Origin: Namhaeicola sp039714555
GTDB taxonomy: Bacteria; Bacteroidota; Bacteroidia; Flavobacteriales; Flavobacteriaceae
NCBI GenBank assembly: GCA_039714555.1
Contig: JBDLJB010000003.1
Span: 1-64,000, forward strand
DNA length: 64,000 bases
Direction: 5' to 3'
Shown: positions 26,174 to 33,902 of the stretch, piece by piece
Position numbering within the stretch: the stretch's first letter is position 1
Layout: each line of letters opens with the position of its first letter
Position numbers and translations under genes: made by a program
Notes under the pieces: generated by a model
What the model was told of the DNA's origin: nothing
The model's input: the letters and a program-made list of their open reading frames with translations, nothing else
Databases searched by the model: none

Positions 26174-26523
26174 TGTTACCTCAAGAGTTTTCTATAGAAT
26201 ATTTACAAGAGATTGAAAATAAAGAATTAGTAAAAAAATTAATTCTTCAAATAAAAAAAGATACTCAAATGGTTGGTGTAGATTTTGAATTAAATGAAGA
26301 GAGTTCCCCACATGAATTAGTAAATTATCTGCAAATATTTTTAAGAAATTTAATACAAAATGATTTTACGACTTATGTAAATCTATTATACAGAGTTGAT
26401 ATACCTGAAATGAAATTGTTAAAATTGCAAAATTTGGAAATAAGTATTTTAGTAAAAAAGATTGCCATTCTGGTTTTAAAAAAAGAATGGCAAAAAGTAT
26501 GGTTTAGAAGTAAAAACTTATAA
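26173..26523 (+). CDS. Unknown protein coupled to polyprenyl synthetase
   Basis: This 116-residue protein is predicted to be mostly helical and soluble, with no signal peptide or membrane segment. It is acidic in the first half and Lys-rich at the end. The segment DEFELNEESSP-like (around residues 36-46) followed by LVNYLQIFLRNLIQNDFTTYVNLLYRVDI looks well ordered. I do not recognise a named family. Its ATG shares a base with the synthetase TAA (TAATG), so the two are translationally coupled. Its 3' end overlaps the convergent barrel gene by 20 bases. Confidence 0.7.
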   Translation: MLPQEFSIEYLQEIENKELVKKLILQIKKDTQMVGVDFELNEESSPHELVNYLQIFLRNLIQNDFTTYVNLLYRVDIPEMKLLKLQNLEISILVKKIAILVLKKEWQKVWFRSKNL

Positions 26524-27088
26524 CAGGTGTCCAAGCAGAGCTGTATGGACTTTTACCTGAATCATATAAAACATCATATTGAAATCCGAAAGCAAAATGT
26601 CCAGATACAAAAGAAGCTCCAAGATATAACGAAGGATTCCAATAAGAATCACTTATATTATTGTAATCTCTGTTAGTATATAATTCTTGAAATTCAGCTG
26701 ATAATTGTAAAAAAGGTATTGGTCTGTATAAACCTAAGACACTTCCGCCAAATGAGTTGTATTTGTAATTGGTGAATGTTCCGTTAAAGTCTGAATAATT
26801 ATAAGTTAAACCTACACCCGTCATAAATTGAGGTGAAATATGATAATAGGCTTTAGGTGCAATTAAAATATCTGTACCACTGTTCCAAAAAGAGAATCCA
26901 ACATTACCACCAAAACTCCATCTGGGTTGAAAAGATGGTTTGGTATATTGACTTGCAACAGTTTGTTGAGTTGTTTCATTACCGGATTGATATTGGTAAT
27001 TAGGGTTGTTTGGTATCACCTTTTTTTGTGCATTTAATGAATAAACAAATAAAGCAAAAACAATAATTAAAGAAACTTTTTTAAGCAT
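26504..27088 (-). CDS. Outer-membrane beta-barrel protein
   Basis: The protein has 194 residues with a signal peptide (ending near SLNAQ), a polar linker of about 35 residues rich in Q, N and T, and then eight or so amphipathic strands rich in Gly, Tyr and Phe, ending in ISFYF, a usual barrel terminus. It resembles small 8-stranded barrels of the OmpW/OmpX or PorT-like types. Function is unknown. It is a single-gene unit reading against the gene to its left. Confidence 0.75.
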   Translation of the reverse strand: MLKKVSLIIVFALFVYSLNAQKKVIPNNPNYQYQSGNETTQQTVASQYTKPSFQPRWSFGGNVGFSFWNSGTDILIAPKAYYHISPQFMTGVGLTYNYSDFNGTFTNYKYNSFGGSVLGLYRPIPFLQLSAEFQELYTNRDYNNISDSYWNPSLYLGASFVSGHFAFGFQYDVLYDSGKSPYSSAWTPVISFYF

Positions 27089-27116
27089 TTTTAATTTTTT
27101 TTGGTTAATTTTATTT

Positions 27117-27124
27117 CAAATGTA
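27117..27124 (-). promoter_or_regulatory. Candidate -7 element for the small barrel gene
   Basis: On the minus strand the sequence reads TACATTTG, a match to TAnnTTTG, 28 bases before the ATG. No -33 TTTG at the standard spacing. Confidence 0.35.
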
Positions 27125-27196
27125 ATAAATCATTAATAAATCAATAATAAATATTGTTCAAAATATAAAAAAATAGTAATATTGCATTCCAATTTA

Positions 27197-27270
27197 GGAC
27201 CCATAGCTCAGTTGGTTAGAGCACCTGACTCATAATCAGGGGGTCGAAGGTTCGAGCCCTTCTGGGTCCA
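27197..27270 (+). tRNA. tRNA with CAT anticodon, probably tRNA-Ile2
   Basis: The 74-base sequence folds as a normal cloverleaf: acceptor GGACCCA/TGGGTCC, D-arm GCTC...GAGC, anticodon stem CCTGA/TCAGG with loop CTCATAA, T-arm with GTTCGAG. The anticodon CAT is used by Met tRNAs and by tRNA-Ile2, whose C34 is changed to lysidine by TilS. Acceptor pairs C4-G69 and C5-G68, known TilS recognition features in E. coli, favour tRNA-Ile2. It is not an initiator, because the anticodon stem lacks three G-C pairs in a row. The 3' CCA is not encoded. Confidence 0.9.
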
Positions 27271-27272
27271 CA

Positions 27273-27311
27273 AATAAAACCAAAATATCATTTAGATATT
27301 TTGGTTTTATT
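27273..27311. terminator. Strong terminator hairpin after the tRNA
   Basis: AATAAAACCAAAATATC is repeated exactly in reverse complement after the 5-base loop ATTTA, giving 17-bp arms. It starts 3 bases after the tRNA and probably ends its transcript. Confidence 0.8.
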
Positions 27312-27454
27312 ATAAAAATTTAATTACTTTTATAAATTGTAAATTACTTTAAAAAAAAAGAAAAGTTAATGATAGCATGTTAACTATTCATTTAAGAATT
27401 GATTAAAAGTAATTTTTTTAGAAGGAAGTTAATATTTTAATTAATCCTTTTTTA

Positions 27455-27462
27455 TATATTTG
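27455..27462 (+). promoter_or_regulatory. Candidate -7 element for the PID-motif small gene
   Basis: TATATTTG fits TAnnTTTG, 45 bases before the ATG at 27508. The leader contains a small TTGTC/GACAA hairpin (27479-27496). The rest of the 27312-27507 gap is AT-rich with nothing else I recognise. Confidence 0.45.
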
Positions 27463-27507
27463 CAACATAATTAAAGAATTGTCGTTATAAAGACAAAAGA
27501 AAAAAAT

Positions 27508-27690
27508 ATGGCTAAAAAATACTTAAAAGCAATTCTATTAATTTTTTTAATAGTTTTTGCCAATAGTGCTTTTGCACAAGGACCGCCACCGCCACCGCCT
27601 CCAATTGATACTCCAATTGATGGTGGGATAATTGCTTTGTTTTTTGCAGGTGTGGTTTATGCTATAAAAAAGATCAGAGATAAAAAATAA
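27508..27690 (+). CDS. Small secreted protein with PID-CTERM-like sorting tail
   Basis: Only 60 residues: a signal peptide (ending near AFAQ), a short run of prolines (GPPPPPPP), the motif IDTPIDGG, one hydrophobic segment (IIALFFAGVVYA) and a basic tail KKIRDKK. The order motif, membrane helix, basic cluster is that of C-terminal sorting signals, and NCBI models name a PID-CTERM type in Bacteroidota. Almost nothing remains between signal peptide and sorting tail. The processing enzyme is not in the window. It could simply be a small bitopic envelope protein. The gene has its own promoter candidate and ends against ribE. Confidence 0.72.
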   Translation: MAKKYLKAILLIFLIVFANSAFAQGPPPPPPPIDTPIDGGIIALFFAGVVYAIKKIRDKK

Positions 27691-27696
27691 AAAGCT

Positions 27697-28284
27697 TTAT
27701 TCTTTATTTTGCAGTCTGGCTACATATTTACCTATTACATCAAATTCTAAATTCACATAACTGTTTACCCTTATCATATGAAAATTTGTGTTTTCATAAG
27801 TGTAAGGAATTATGGCAACACTAAATTGATTCTTCAAAGAATTTATTACTGTTAAACTGACACCATTTACAGTTATTGAACCTTTTTCAATAGTAATATT
27901 ATCCATTTTTGGTTCATATTCAAAAGTAAAAACCCAACTACCATCGGCTTCTTCAATATTTATACATTTTCCAATCTGATCAACATGCCCCTGAACAATA
28001 TGGCCATCTAGTCTGTCATTGAGTTTCATTGCTCTTTCTAAATTGATCTTATCATTTACCTTAATAAGGCCTAAATTAGTTTTATCAATCGATTCTTTTA
28101 TAGCAGTTACGGTATGTGTATTGTCTTTTTGTTCAATAACAGTTAGACAAATTCCGTTATGTGCTAAGCTTTGATCAATTTTCAGTTCCGAAGAAATATT
28201 ACTTTTAACAGTAATATGTAAGTTTTCTTTATCCTTTATTAGATTTATTACTTCACCAAAGTCTTCTATTATTCCTGTAAACAT
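27697..28284 (-). CDS. ribE: Riboflavin synthase, alpha chain
   Basis: The 195-residue enzyme converts two 6,7-dimethyl-8-ribityllumazines to riboflavin plus a pyrimidine. Two homologous lumazine-binding halves are visible. The first is MFTGIIEDFGEV with HNGICLTV; the second is GHIVQGHVDQIGK with GSITVNGVSLTV. Length is normal. It stands alone, with no other rib gene in the window and no FMN riboswitch that I can see upstream. Confidence 0.94.
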   Translation of the reverse strand: MFTGIIEDFGEVINLIKDKENLHITVKSNISSELKIDQSLAHNGICLTVIEQKDNTHTVTAIKESIDKTNLGLIKVNDKINLERAMKLNDRLDGHIVQGHVDQIGKCINIEEADGSWVFTFEYEPKMDNITIEKGSITVNGVSLTVINSLKNQFSVAIIPYTYENTNFHMIRVNSYVNLEFDVIGKYVARLQNKE

Positions 28285-28303
28285 CTTAATTATTTTAATT
28301 GAT

Positions 28304-28311
28304 TAACTTTG
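28304..28311 (+). promoter_or_regulatory. Candidate -7 element for pdxA
   Basis: TAACTTTG matches TAnnTTTG, 64 bases before the pdxA ATG. In the same gap, minus-strand TAAATTTG at 28349-28356 could serve ribE. Both are single-box matches in AT-rich DNA. Confidence 0.38.
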
Positions 28312-28375
28312 TAAAAATTTATTTTTTACAGATACATATTATAAAATTCAAATTTAATAATAAATAAAATATTGA

Positions 28376-29419
28376 ATGAAAAATTCAGGCAAAATTAAAG
28401 TGGGAATTTCAGTGGGTGATTTAAATGGAATAGGAATAGAAGTGATTTTAAAAACTTTTGAAGATAATAGAGTTTTAGATTTTTGCACTCCAATAATTTT
28501 TGGATCAAATAGAATTATTAGTTATCATAAAAAATATTTGAATATTAAAACCCCTATTAATGGAATAGAACAAATCCAAAAAGCTTTAAACAATAAATTA
28601 AATTTAGTTAATATTTGGAAACATAATATTGAAATTGAATTTGGAAAAGCAACAGAAACATCCGGTAAATATGCTTTTAAATCGCTTGAAAGTGCTACAA
28701 ATGCTTTAAAAAAAGGGCATATTGATGTTTTAGTTACTGCACCAATTAACAAGCATAATATTCAATCAGATAGTTTTAATTTTAAGGGTCATACAGAATA
28801 CCTAGAAGCAAATCTATCTGGTGATAGTTTAATGGTTTTACTTACAGATAAAATTAGATTAGGATTGATAACGGGTCATATTCCTATTAAGGATATATCA
28901 AATTCCATAACTCCTGAATTAATTCAAAAAAAAGTAGGAATTATGTACCAATCATTAATTCAGGATTTTAACATTGAAAAGCCAAAAATAGCGATACTAG
29001 GATTAAATCCTCATTGTGGAGATAAAGGAGTTATTGGTATTGAAGATGATGAAATAATTAAGCCAACTATTGAGAAAATACAAAGTTCAGGTAAATTAGT
29101 TTATGGTCCATTTGCTGCAGATAGTTTTTTTGGTTCAAAAACGTATAAAAATTTTGATGGAGTATTGGCCATGTATCATGATCAAGGTTTAGGACCCTTT
29201 AAAACTATGTCATTTGGTAAAGGTGTTAATTTTACAGCTGGTTTAGAATTTATAAGAACATCGCCTGACCATGGAACTGCCTTTGAAATTGCAGGAAAAA
29301 ATATTGCAAATCAAAGCTCATTTAGTGAAGCTGTTTTTACTGCAATAGATATTTACAATAAAAGAGAACAGTACAAGGAGTTAATAGAAAATCAATTAAA
29401 AACAAATAACAATAGATAA
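28376..29419 (+). CDS. pdxA: 4-hydroxythreonine-4-phosphate dehydrogenase
   Basis: PdxA oxidises 4-phosphohydroxy-L-threonine in the DXP-dependent route to pyridoxal phosphate. The 347 residues carry the family motifs VGISVGDLNGIGIEV at the start, TAPINKHNI, KGHTEYLE (substrate and metal His), GLNPHCGDKG, YHDQGLGPFKT and RTSPDHGTAFEIAG, with the conserved metal-binding histidines in place. Length is slightly above E. coli (329). The DUF177/rpmF unit follows 76 bases later with its own promoter candidate. Confidence 0.94.
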   Translation: MKNSGKIKVGISVGDLNGIGIEVILKTFEDNRVLDFCTPIIFGSNRIISYHKKYLNIKTPINGIEQIQKALNNKLNLVNIWKHNIEIEFGKATETSGKYAFKSLESATNALKKGHIDVLVTAPINKHNIQSDSFNFKGHTEYLEANLSGDSLMVLLTDKIRLGLITGHIPIKDISNSITPELIQKKVGIMYQSLIQDFNIEKPKIAILGLNPHCGDKGVIGIEDDEIIKPTIEKIQSSGKLVYGPFAADSFFGSKTYKNFDGVLAMYHDQGLGPFKTMSFGKGVNFTAGLEFIRTSPDHGTAFEIAGKNIANQSSFSEAVFTAIDIYNKREQYKELIENQLKTNNNR

Positions 29420-29466
29420 TTCCTAAAAAAGTAAATAAGTAATTTTTATAATAAAAGATATTTTTC

Positions 29467-29474
29467 TACCTTTG
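29467..29474 (+). promoter_or_regulatory. Candidate -7 element for the DUF177-rpmF unit
   Basis: TACCTTTG is an exact TAnnTTTG match followed by a GC-rich GCGCGC. It overlaps the in-frame TTG at 29472, which argues for ATG 29496 as the start. A TTTT at -33 spacing is a weak partner. Confidence 0.5.
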
Positions 29475-29495
29475 CGCGCTAAAATTATTTATGTG

Positions 29496-30032
29496 ATGAG
29501 ACCGTTAAAAGAATATAGTATTTCTTTTACTGGGTTAAAACCGGGAGAACATCAATTTAAATATTTTATTAGAAAAGAGTTCTTTGAAGATTTTAACTAT
29601 GATGATATTTTAGATGCTGATGTTGAAGTTATATTAGAGGTTATTAAAAAAACCACTTTATTAGAATTACATTTTAAAGCAAAAGGTAATGTAAAAGTAG
29701 TTTGCGACATCTCTAATGAACCTTATGATCAAACAATTCAAGGTAACTTAGATACAGTAGTTAAATTTGGCAATGAGTATAATGATGACAATGAGGATAT
29801 TATTATTATTCCTTTTGATGAACATCAAATAAATGTTGCTCAATTTATATATGAAATGATTGTCTTATCTGTACCAAGTAAAAGAATTCATCCTGGAATA
29901 GAAGATGGAACATTACAGTCTGATATTTTAGAAAAGTTAAATGATTTACAACCAGGGAAAAATAAAGAAAGTGATAAGATCGACCCAAGATGGGCTGATT
30001 TAAAAAAGTTAATAACTAATAAAAAAACATAG
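29496..30032 (+). CDS. DUF177 (YceD-like) protein, 23S rRNA accumulation factor family
   Basis: The 178-residue protein belongs to the YceD/DUF177 family, whose E. coli member is needed for normal 23S rRNA levels. Signs are the N-terminal LKEYSISFTGLKPGEHQFKY, a central strand region with CDISNEPYDQTI, an acidic stretch (NDDNEDIIIIPFDE), and PRWADLKKL near the end. Family members often have two CxxC-like cysteine pairs in this strand region; only one Cys is present here. Adjacent to rpmF with 2 bases between them, the same pairing as in E. coli. Confidence 0.88.
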   Translation: MRPLKEYSISFTGLKPGEHQFKYFIRKEFFEDFNYDDILDADVEVILEVIKKTTLLELHFKAKGNVKVVCDISNEPYDQTIQGNLDTVVKFGNEYNDDNEDIIIIPFDEHQINVAQFIYEMIVLSVPSKRIHPGIEDGTLQSDILEKLNDLQPGKNKESDKIDPRWADLKKLITNKKT

Positions 30033-30034
30033 CG

Positions 30035-30229
30035 ATGGCACATCCTAAAAGAAAAATCTCTAAACAAAGAAGAGATAAAAGAAGAACACATTATAAAGCA
30101 GTTGTTCCTCAAATTGCAACAGATGCTACTACAGGTGAAGCACATTTGTATCATAGAGCACATTGGCATGAAGGAAAATTATATTACAGAGGTCAAATAT
30201 TGATCGATTCTGAAGAAAATTTGGCTTAA
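30035..30229 (+). CDS. rpmF: 50S ribosomal protein L32 (cysteine-free form)
   Basis: The 64-residue protein has the L32 start AHPKRKISKQRRDKRRTHYKA. Zinc-binding L32 forms carry two cysteine pairs in the C-terminal half; this one has none and instead shows HLYHRAHWHEGKLYYRGQ. It therefore belongs to the zinc-independent form, apparently common in Bacteroidota. It is the last gene of the DUF177-rpmF unit; a strong terminator follows. Confidence 0.96.
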   Translation: MAHPKRKISKQRRDKRRTHYKAVVPQIATDATTGEAHLYHRAHWHEGKLYYRGQILIDSEENLA

Positions 30230-30240
30230 TAAAAAGTTTG

Positions 30241-30287
30241 AAAAACACAAAAAAACCTTCATTTTTGAGGGTTTTTTTGTGTTTTTT
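30241..30287 (+). terminator. Rho-independent terminator after rpmF
   Basis: AAAAACACAAAAAAACC pairs exactly with GGTTTTTTTGTGTTTTT (30270-30286) across a 12-base loop. The long T-run in the right arm completes the signal. Confidence 0.85.
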
Positions 30288-30426
30288 CATTAAAAATTGA
30301 CAAAACTTACTTTTTTTAGCTAAAATCAATAATAAATTGCTTTACTTTGAAAACTATTTTTTTTAAAGGTTTTAGTTAAAATCATTTTTTTAATTTTTTA
30401 AATTTATATAAAGAAATTTTAAGATT

Positions 30427-31422
30427 ATGAATAAAATTACTGCAGCAATAACAGCCGTAGGAAAATATGTTCCTGAATATATTCTAACTAATAAAGAGTT
30501 AGAAAAAATGGTTGACACTAATGATGAATGGATAATTACAAGAACAGGAATAAAAGAAAGAAGAATTTTAAAAGGAGAAAATAAGGGCTCTTCATTTTTA
30601 GCAATTCAGGCTGCTAAAGACCTTCTATCTAAAAAAGATATCAATCCTAAAGAAATTGAATTGGTAATTGTTGCTACGGCAACTCCTGATATGCAAGCAG
30701 CATCAACAGCTGCTTTTGTTGCTTCAGAAATTGGAGCCACAGAAGCTTTTTCATTTGATCTTGAGTCGGCATGTTCTAGTTTTTTATTCGGAATGTCAGC
30801 TGCTTCTAGTTATATAGAATCAGGGAAATACAAAAAAGTATTATTGATAGGTGCTGATAAGAATTCATCAATGATCGATTATACTGACAGAACAACGTGT
30901 ATCATATTTGGTGATGGAGCCGGAGCGGTTTTATTTGAACCCAATGAAGAAGGTTTAGGGCTATTGGATGAATTTTTGAAAAGTGATGGATCAGGAAGAG
31001 AATTTTTAAAAGTAGAAGCAGGAGGATCAGTTCTTCCGGCAAGTAAAGAAACAGTTGAAAATAAATTACATTTCGTAAAACAAGATGGTAAAACTGTTTT
31101 TAAAAATGCAGTTTTTAATATGGCAGATGTTTGTGATAGGATTATTCAAAGAAATAATTTAACCAATAAAGATGTAGCCTGGTTGGCAGCACATCAAGCA
31201 AATAAACGTATTATTGAAGCTACTGCAAGAAGAATGAAGTTGGATGATTCAAAAGTGATGATGAACATTCAAAAATATGGAAATACTACCTCGGCTACTT
31301 TACCTTTATTATTAGCCGATTATGAAGATCAACTTAAAAAAGGAGATATAATAATTTTTTCAGCCTTTGGAGGGGGATTTTCATGGGGAGCAATTTATTT
31401 TAAATGGGCATACAATTCTTAA
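30427..31422 (+). CDS. fabH: 3-oxoacyl-ACP synthase III (KAS III)
   Basis: FabH starts fatty acid synthesis by condensing acyl-CoA with malonyl-ACP. The 331 residues contain the catalytic triad Cys116 (ESACSS), His256 (AHQANKR) and Asn286 (GNTTSAT), and the N-terminal TNDEWIITRTGIKERRI. Length is normal. accB follows after 21 bases and accC after that, so chain initiation and malonyl-CoA supply are produced together. Confidence 0.96.
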   Translation: MNKITAAITAVGKYVPEYILTNKELEKMVDTNDEWIITRTGIKERRILKGENKGSSFLAIQAAKDLLSKKDINPKEIELVIVATATPDMQAASTAAFVASEIGATEAFSFDLESACSSFLFGMSAASSYIESGKYKKVLLIGADKNSSMIDYTDRTTCIIFGDGAGAVLFEPNEEGLGLLDEFLKSDGSGREFLKVEAGGSVLPASKETVENKLHFVKQDGKTVFKNAVFNMADVCDRIIQRNNLTNKDVAWLAAHQANKRIIEATARRMKLDDSKVMMNIQKYGNTTSATLPLLLADYEDQLKKGDIIIFSAFGGGFSWGAIYFKWAYNS

Positions 31423-31443
31423 TAACAAAATAAATAATATATT

Positions 31444-31929
31444 ATGGAATTAAAAGAGATTCAAAATCTGATTAAATTCGTTGCTAAATCAGGAGCAAAT
31501 GAGGTAAAATTAGAAACTAAAGATTTTAAAATTACCATTAAAACAGGAGGTGAAAACAAGGTTACTTCTGTTATTCAACAAGTACCTGTCGCACCGGCTC
31601 AGGTACCCCCTCAAACTGAAATTCAAGGTGCCCCTGCAGCTGAACAACAATCAAAACCTGTTGAAGAAAAAACCGATGAAAAAACATCATATATTGAAAT
31701 AAAATCACCAATTATTGGTACATTTTATAGAAAACCTTCACCTGATAAACCACCATTTATTAAGGTAGGGGATAATGTTGAAGTAGGAGACACGGTTTGC
31801 ATCATAGAGGCTATGAAATTATTTAATGAAGTAGAATCAGAAATTTCAGGAAAGATCGTTAAGATTTTGGTTGATGATTCTTCACCTGTTGAATTTGATC
31901 AACCACTGTATTTGGTTGATCCTTCATAA
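31444..31929 (+). CDS. accB: Acetyl-CoA carboxylase biotin carboxyl carrier protein
   Basis: AccB carries the biotin that shuttles carboxyl groups. The 161-residue protein has a helical N-terminus, a Pro/Ala/Gln-rich linker (residues about 50-80) and a C-terminal biotinyl domain with IEAMKLFNEVE, where Lys125 is the biotinylated residue. A thumb segment typical of bacterial AccB (PIIGTFYRKPSPDKPPF) is present. It sits between fabH and accC. Confidence 0.96.
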   Translation: MELKEIQNLIKFVAKSGANEVKLETKDFKITIKTGGENKVTSVIQQVPVAPAQVPPQTEIQGAPAAEQQSKPVEEKTDEKTSYIEIKSPIIGTFYRKPSPDKPPFIKVGDNVEVGDTVCIIEAMKLFNEVESEISGKIVKILVDDSSPVEFDQPLYLVDPS

Positions 31930-32000
31930 AAAGTAGAATTCATTTACACGAATAAATTCTGGAATATGAGATTTTTTATCAATTTAATCATTGAAAAATT

Positions 32001-33350
32001 ATGTTTAAAAAAATATTAATTGCCAATAGAGGAGAAATTGCACTTCGAATTATAAGAACCTGTAAAGAAATGGGTATTAGATCGGTTGCAGTATATTCAA
32101 CTGTTGATAAAGAAAGCTTACATGTTAAATTTGCAGATGAAGCAGTTTGCATTGGCCCGGCTCCAAGTAGTGAATCATATTTAAAAATGTCAAATATTAT
32201 TGCAGCAGCTGAAATAACAAATGCAGATGCTATACATCCGGGTTATGGTTTTTTGGCAGAAAATGCTCGGTTTTCTAAAATATGTGAAGAGCATGGTATA
32301 AAATTTATTGGAGCTTCAGCGGAAATGATCAATAAAATGGGAGATAAAGCTTCGGCAATAGAAACCATGAAAGAAGCTGGAGTACCTACAATACCTGGAT
32401 CTGAAGGAATTTTATCATCATTTGAAGAAGCAAAAGAAATAGCAAGTGTTATTGAATACCCTGTGATGCTTAAAGCAACAGCAGGAGGTGGAGGTAAAGG
32501 TATGCGCGCAGTATGGAAAGCAGAAGATTTGCAAAATGCCTGGGATTCTGCTAGAGCAGAAGCAAAAGCAGCTTTTGGAAATGATGAAATGTATTTGGAA
32601 AAACTGATTGAAGAACCTCATCATATTGAGATTCAAATTATTGGTGATTCTTCAGGTAAAGCTTGTCATTTATCAGAGAGAGATTGTTCTATACAACGTC
32701 GTCATCAAAAGCTTGCTGAAGAAACTCCTTCCCCATTTATTACAAATGCACTTCGTAAAAAAATGGGAGAAGCAGCCATAAAAGCTTCTGAATATATAAA
32801 ATATGAAGGTGCAGGAACTGTAGAATTTTTGGTTGATAAAAATAAAAATTTCTACTTTATGGAAATGAATACTCGTATTCAAGTTGAACACCCAATTACT
32901 GAACAAGTAATAGGAAATTTTGATTTGATTGGTGAGCAAATAAAAATTGCTGCGGGTATTCCTATTATTGGGAAGAATTATTTACCTAATCAACATTCAA
33001 TTGAATGTAGAATAAATGCAGAAGATCCTTTTAATGATTTTAGGCCTTCTCCTGGTGTGATTACAACATTTCATGCTCCTGGAGGCCATGGGGTCAGGAT
33101 AGACACACATGTTTATGATAGTTATGTAATTCCTCCTTATTATGATTCAATGATTGCAAAACTGATTGTAACTGCTCAAACTCGTGAAGAAGCTATAAAT
33201 AAAATGAAAAGAGCCTTATCAGAATTTATAATTGAAGGGATAAAAACAACTATACCTTTTCATATGCAATTAATGGATGATCCCAATTATATTGCAGGGA
33301 ATTATACTACAAAATTCATGGAAGATTTTGTCTTAAAACCTGAAGAATAG
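32001..33350 (+). CDS. accC: Acetyl-CoA carboxylase biotin carboxylase subunit
   Basis: AccC carboxylates biotin on AccB using ATP and bicarbonate. The 449 residues show the N-terminal KILIANRGEIALRIIRT, the glycine-rich ATP loop ATAGGGGKGMR, EIQIIGD, RDCSIQRRHQK, EMNTRIQVEHPITE (catalytic Arg and metal Glu) and the C-terminal domain starting near SIECRINAEDP. Full length. It closes the fabH-accB-accC unit and is followed by a terminator hairpin. Confidence 0.97.
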   Translation: MFKKILIANRGEIALRIIRTCKEMGIRSVAVYSTVDKESLHVKFADEAVCIGPAPSSESYLKMSNIIAAAEITNADAIHPGYGFLAENARFSKICEEHGIKFIGASAEMINKMGDKASAIETMKEAGVPTIPGSEGILSSFEEAKEIASVIEYPVMLKATAGGGGKGMRAVWKAEDLQNAWDSARAEAKAAFGNDEMYLEKLIEEPHHIEIQIIGDSSGKACHLSERDCSIQRRHQKLAEETPSPFITNALRKKMGEAAIKASEYIKYEGAGTVEFLVDKNKNFYFMEMNTRIQVEHPITEQVIGNFDLIGEQIKIAAGIPIIGKNYLPNQHSIECRINAEDPFNDFRPSPGVITTFHAPGGHGVRIDTHVYDSYVIPPYYDSMIAKLIVTAQTREEAINKMKRALSEFIIEGIKTTIPFHMQLMDDPNYIAGNYTTKFMEDFVLKPEE

Positions 33351-33374
33351 TTTTACTTAAAGAACATTTATTAT

Positions 33375-33408
33375 AAAGGATATGATTTTTCATGTCCTTT
33401 ATTTTTTT
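33375..33408 (+). terminator. Rho-independent terminator after accC
   Basis: AAAGGATATGA pairs with TCATGTCCTTT (one mismatch) over a TTTT loop, followed by ATTTTTTTATTTTT. An in-frame ATG at 33382 for the next gene lies inside this hairpin, so it is not used as the start. Confidence 0.78.
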
Positions 33409-33432
33409 ATTTTTACTTATAATTTTATACTT

Positions 33433-33897
33433 ATGAAAAAAGATAATTTTAGTATTGATGGTATAGATAAGATTATTTTAAAAAGTTTAATGCAAGATGC
33501 CAGAACCCCTATTTTAAATATAGCTCGGGAAGTTGGAATTTCAGGAGCTGCAATTCATCAGCGATTACGTAAACTAGAAGCTTCCGGCTTGATCTCCGGC
33601 TCAAAATTTATCATCAATCCAAAAGTATTGGGTTATAAGACCTTAGCTTTTGTAGGTATATTTTTAGATAGTTCCAGTAAATATAAAGAGGCTGTTAAAA
33701 GGTTAAATGAAATTGATGAAGTTATTGAAAGTCATTATACTACAGGTAATTATGCGATTTTTGTAAAAATATTATGTAAAGATAATGAACATTTAATGCA
33801 AGTTTTAAATCATCATATACAAAATATAAAAGGTGTTTCAAGAACTGAAACCTTTATATCTTTAGAGCAACAAATTGATCGACAAATAAAAATTTGA
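33433..33897 (+). CDS. Lrp/AsnC family transcriptional regulator
   Basis: This 154-residue regulator has an N-terminal winged helix (DKIILKSLMQDARTPILNIAREVGISGAAIHQRLRKLEASGLI) and a C-terminal RAM/AsnC effector-binding domain (KTLAFVGIFLDSS, then the HYTTGNYAIFVKILCKDNEHL segment). Lrp-type proteins form octamers that respond to amino acids. ATG 33433 gives the family N-terminus; the upstream ATG at 33382 lies in the accC terminator and would add a hydrophobic, Phe-rich stretch. Targets are not visible. It converges on the metallopeptidase gene, 5 bases away. Confidence 0.9.
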   Translation: MKKDNFSIDGIDKIILKSLMQDARTPILNIAREVGISGAAIHQRLRKLEASGLISGSKFIINPKVLGYKTLAFVGIFLDSSSKYKEAVKRLNEIDEVIESHYTTGNYAIFVKILCKDNEHLMQVLNHHIQNIKGVSRTETFISLEQQIDRQIKI

Positions 33898-33902
33898 TAT
33901 AA

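Noticed and set aside
27691..28375. FMN riboswitch for ribE
   Set aside because: The upstream gap is short and AT-rich, with none of the conserved RFN-element blocks.
29472..29495. Upstream TTG start for the DUF177 gene
   Set aside because: The TTG belongs to the TACCTTTG promoter box; ATG 29496 gives the normal N-terminus.
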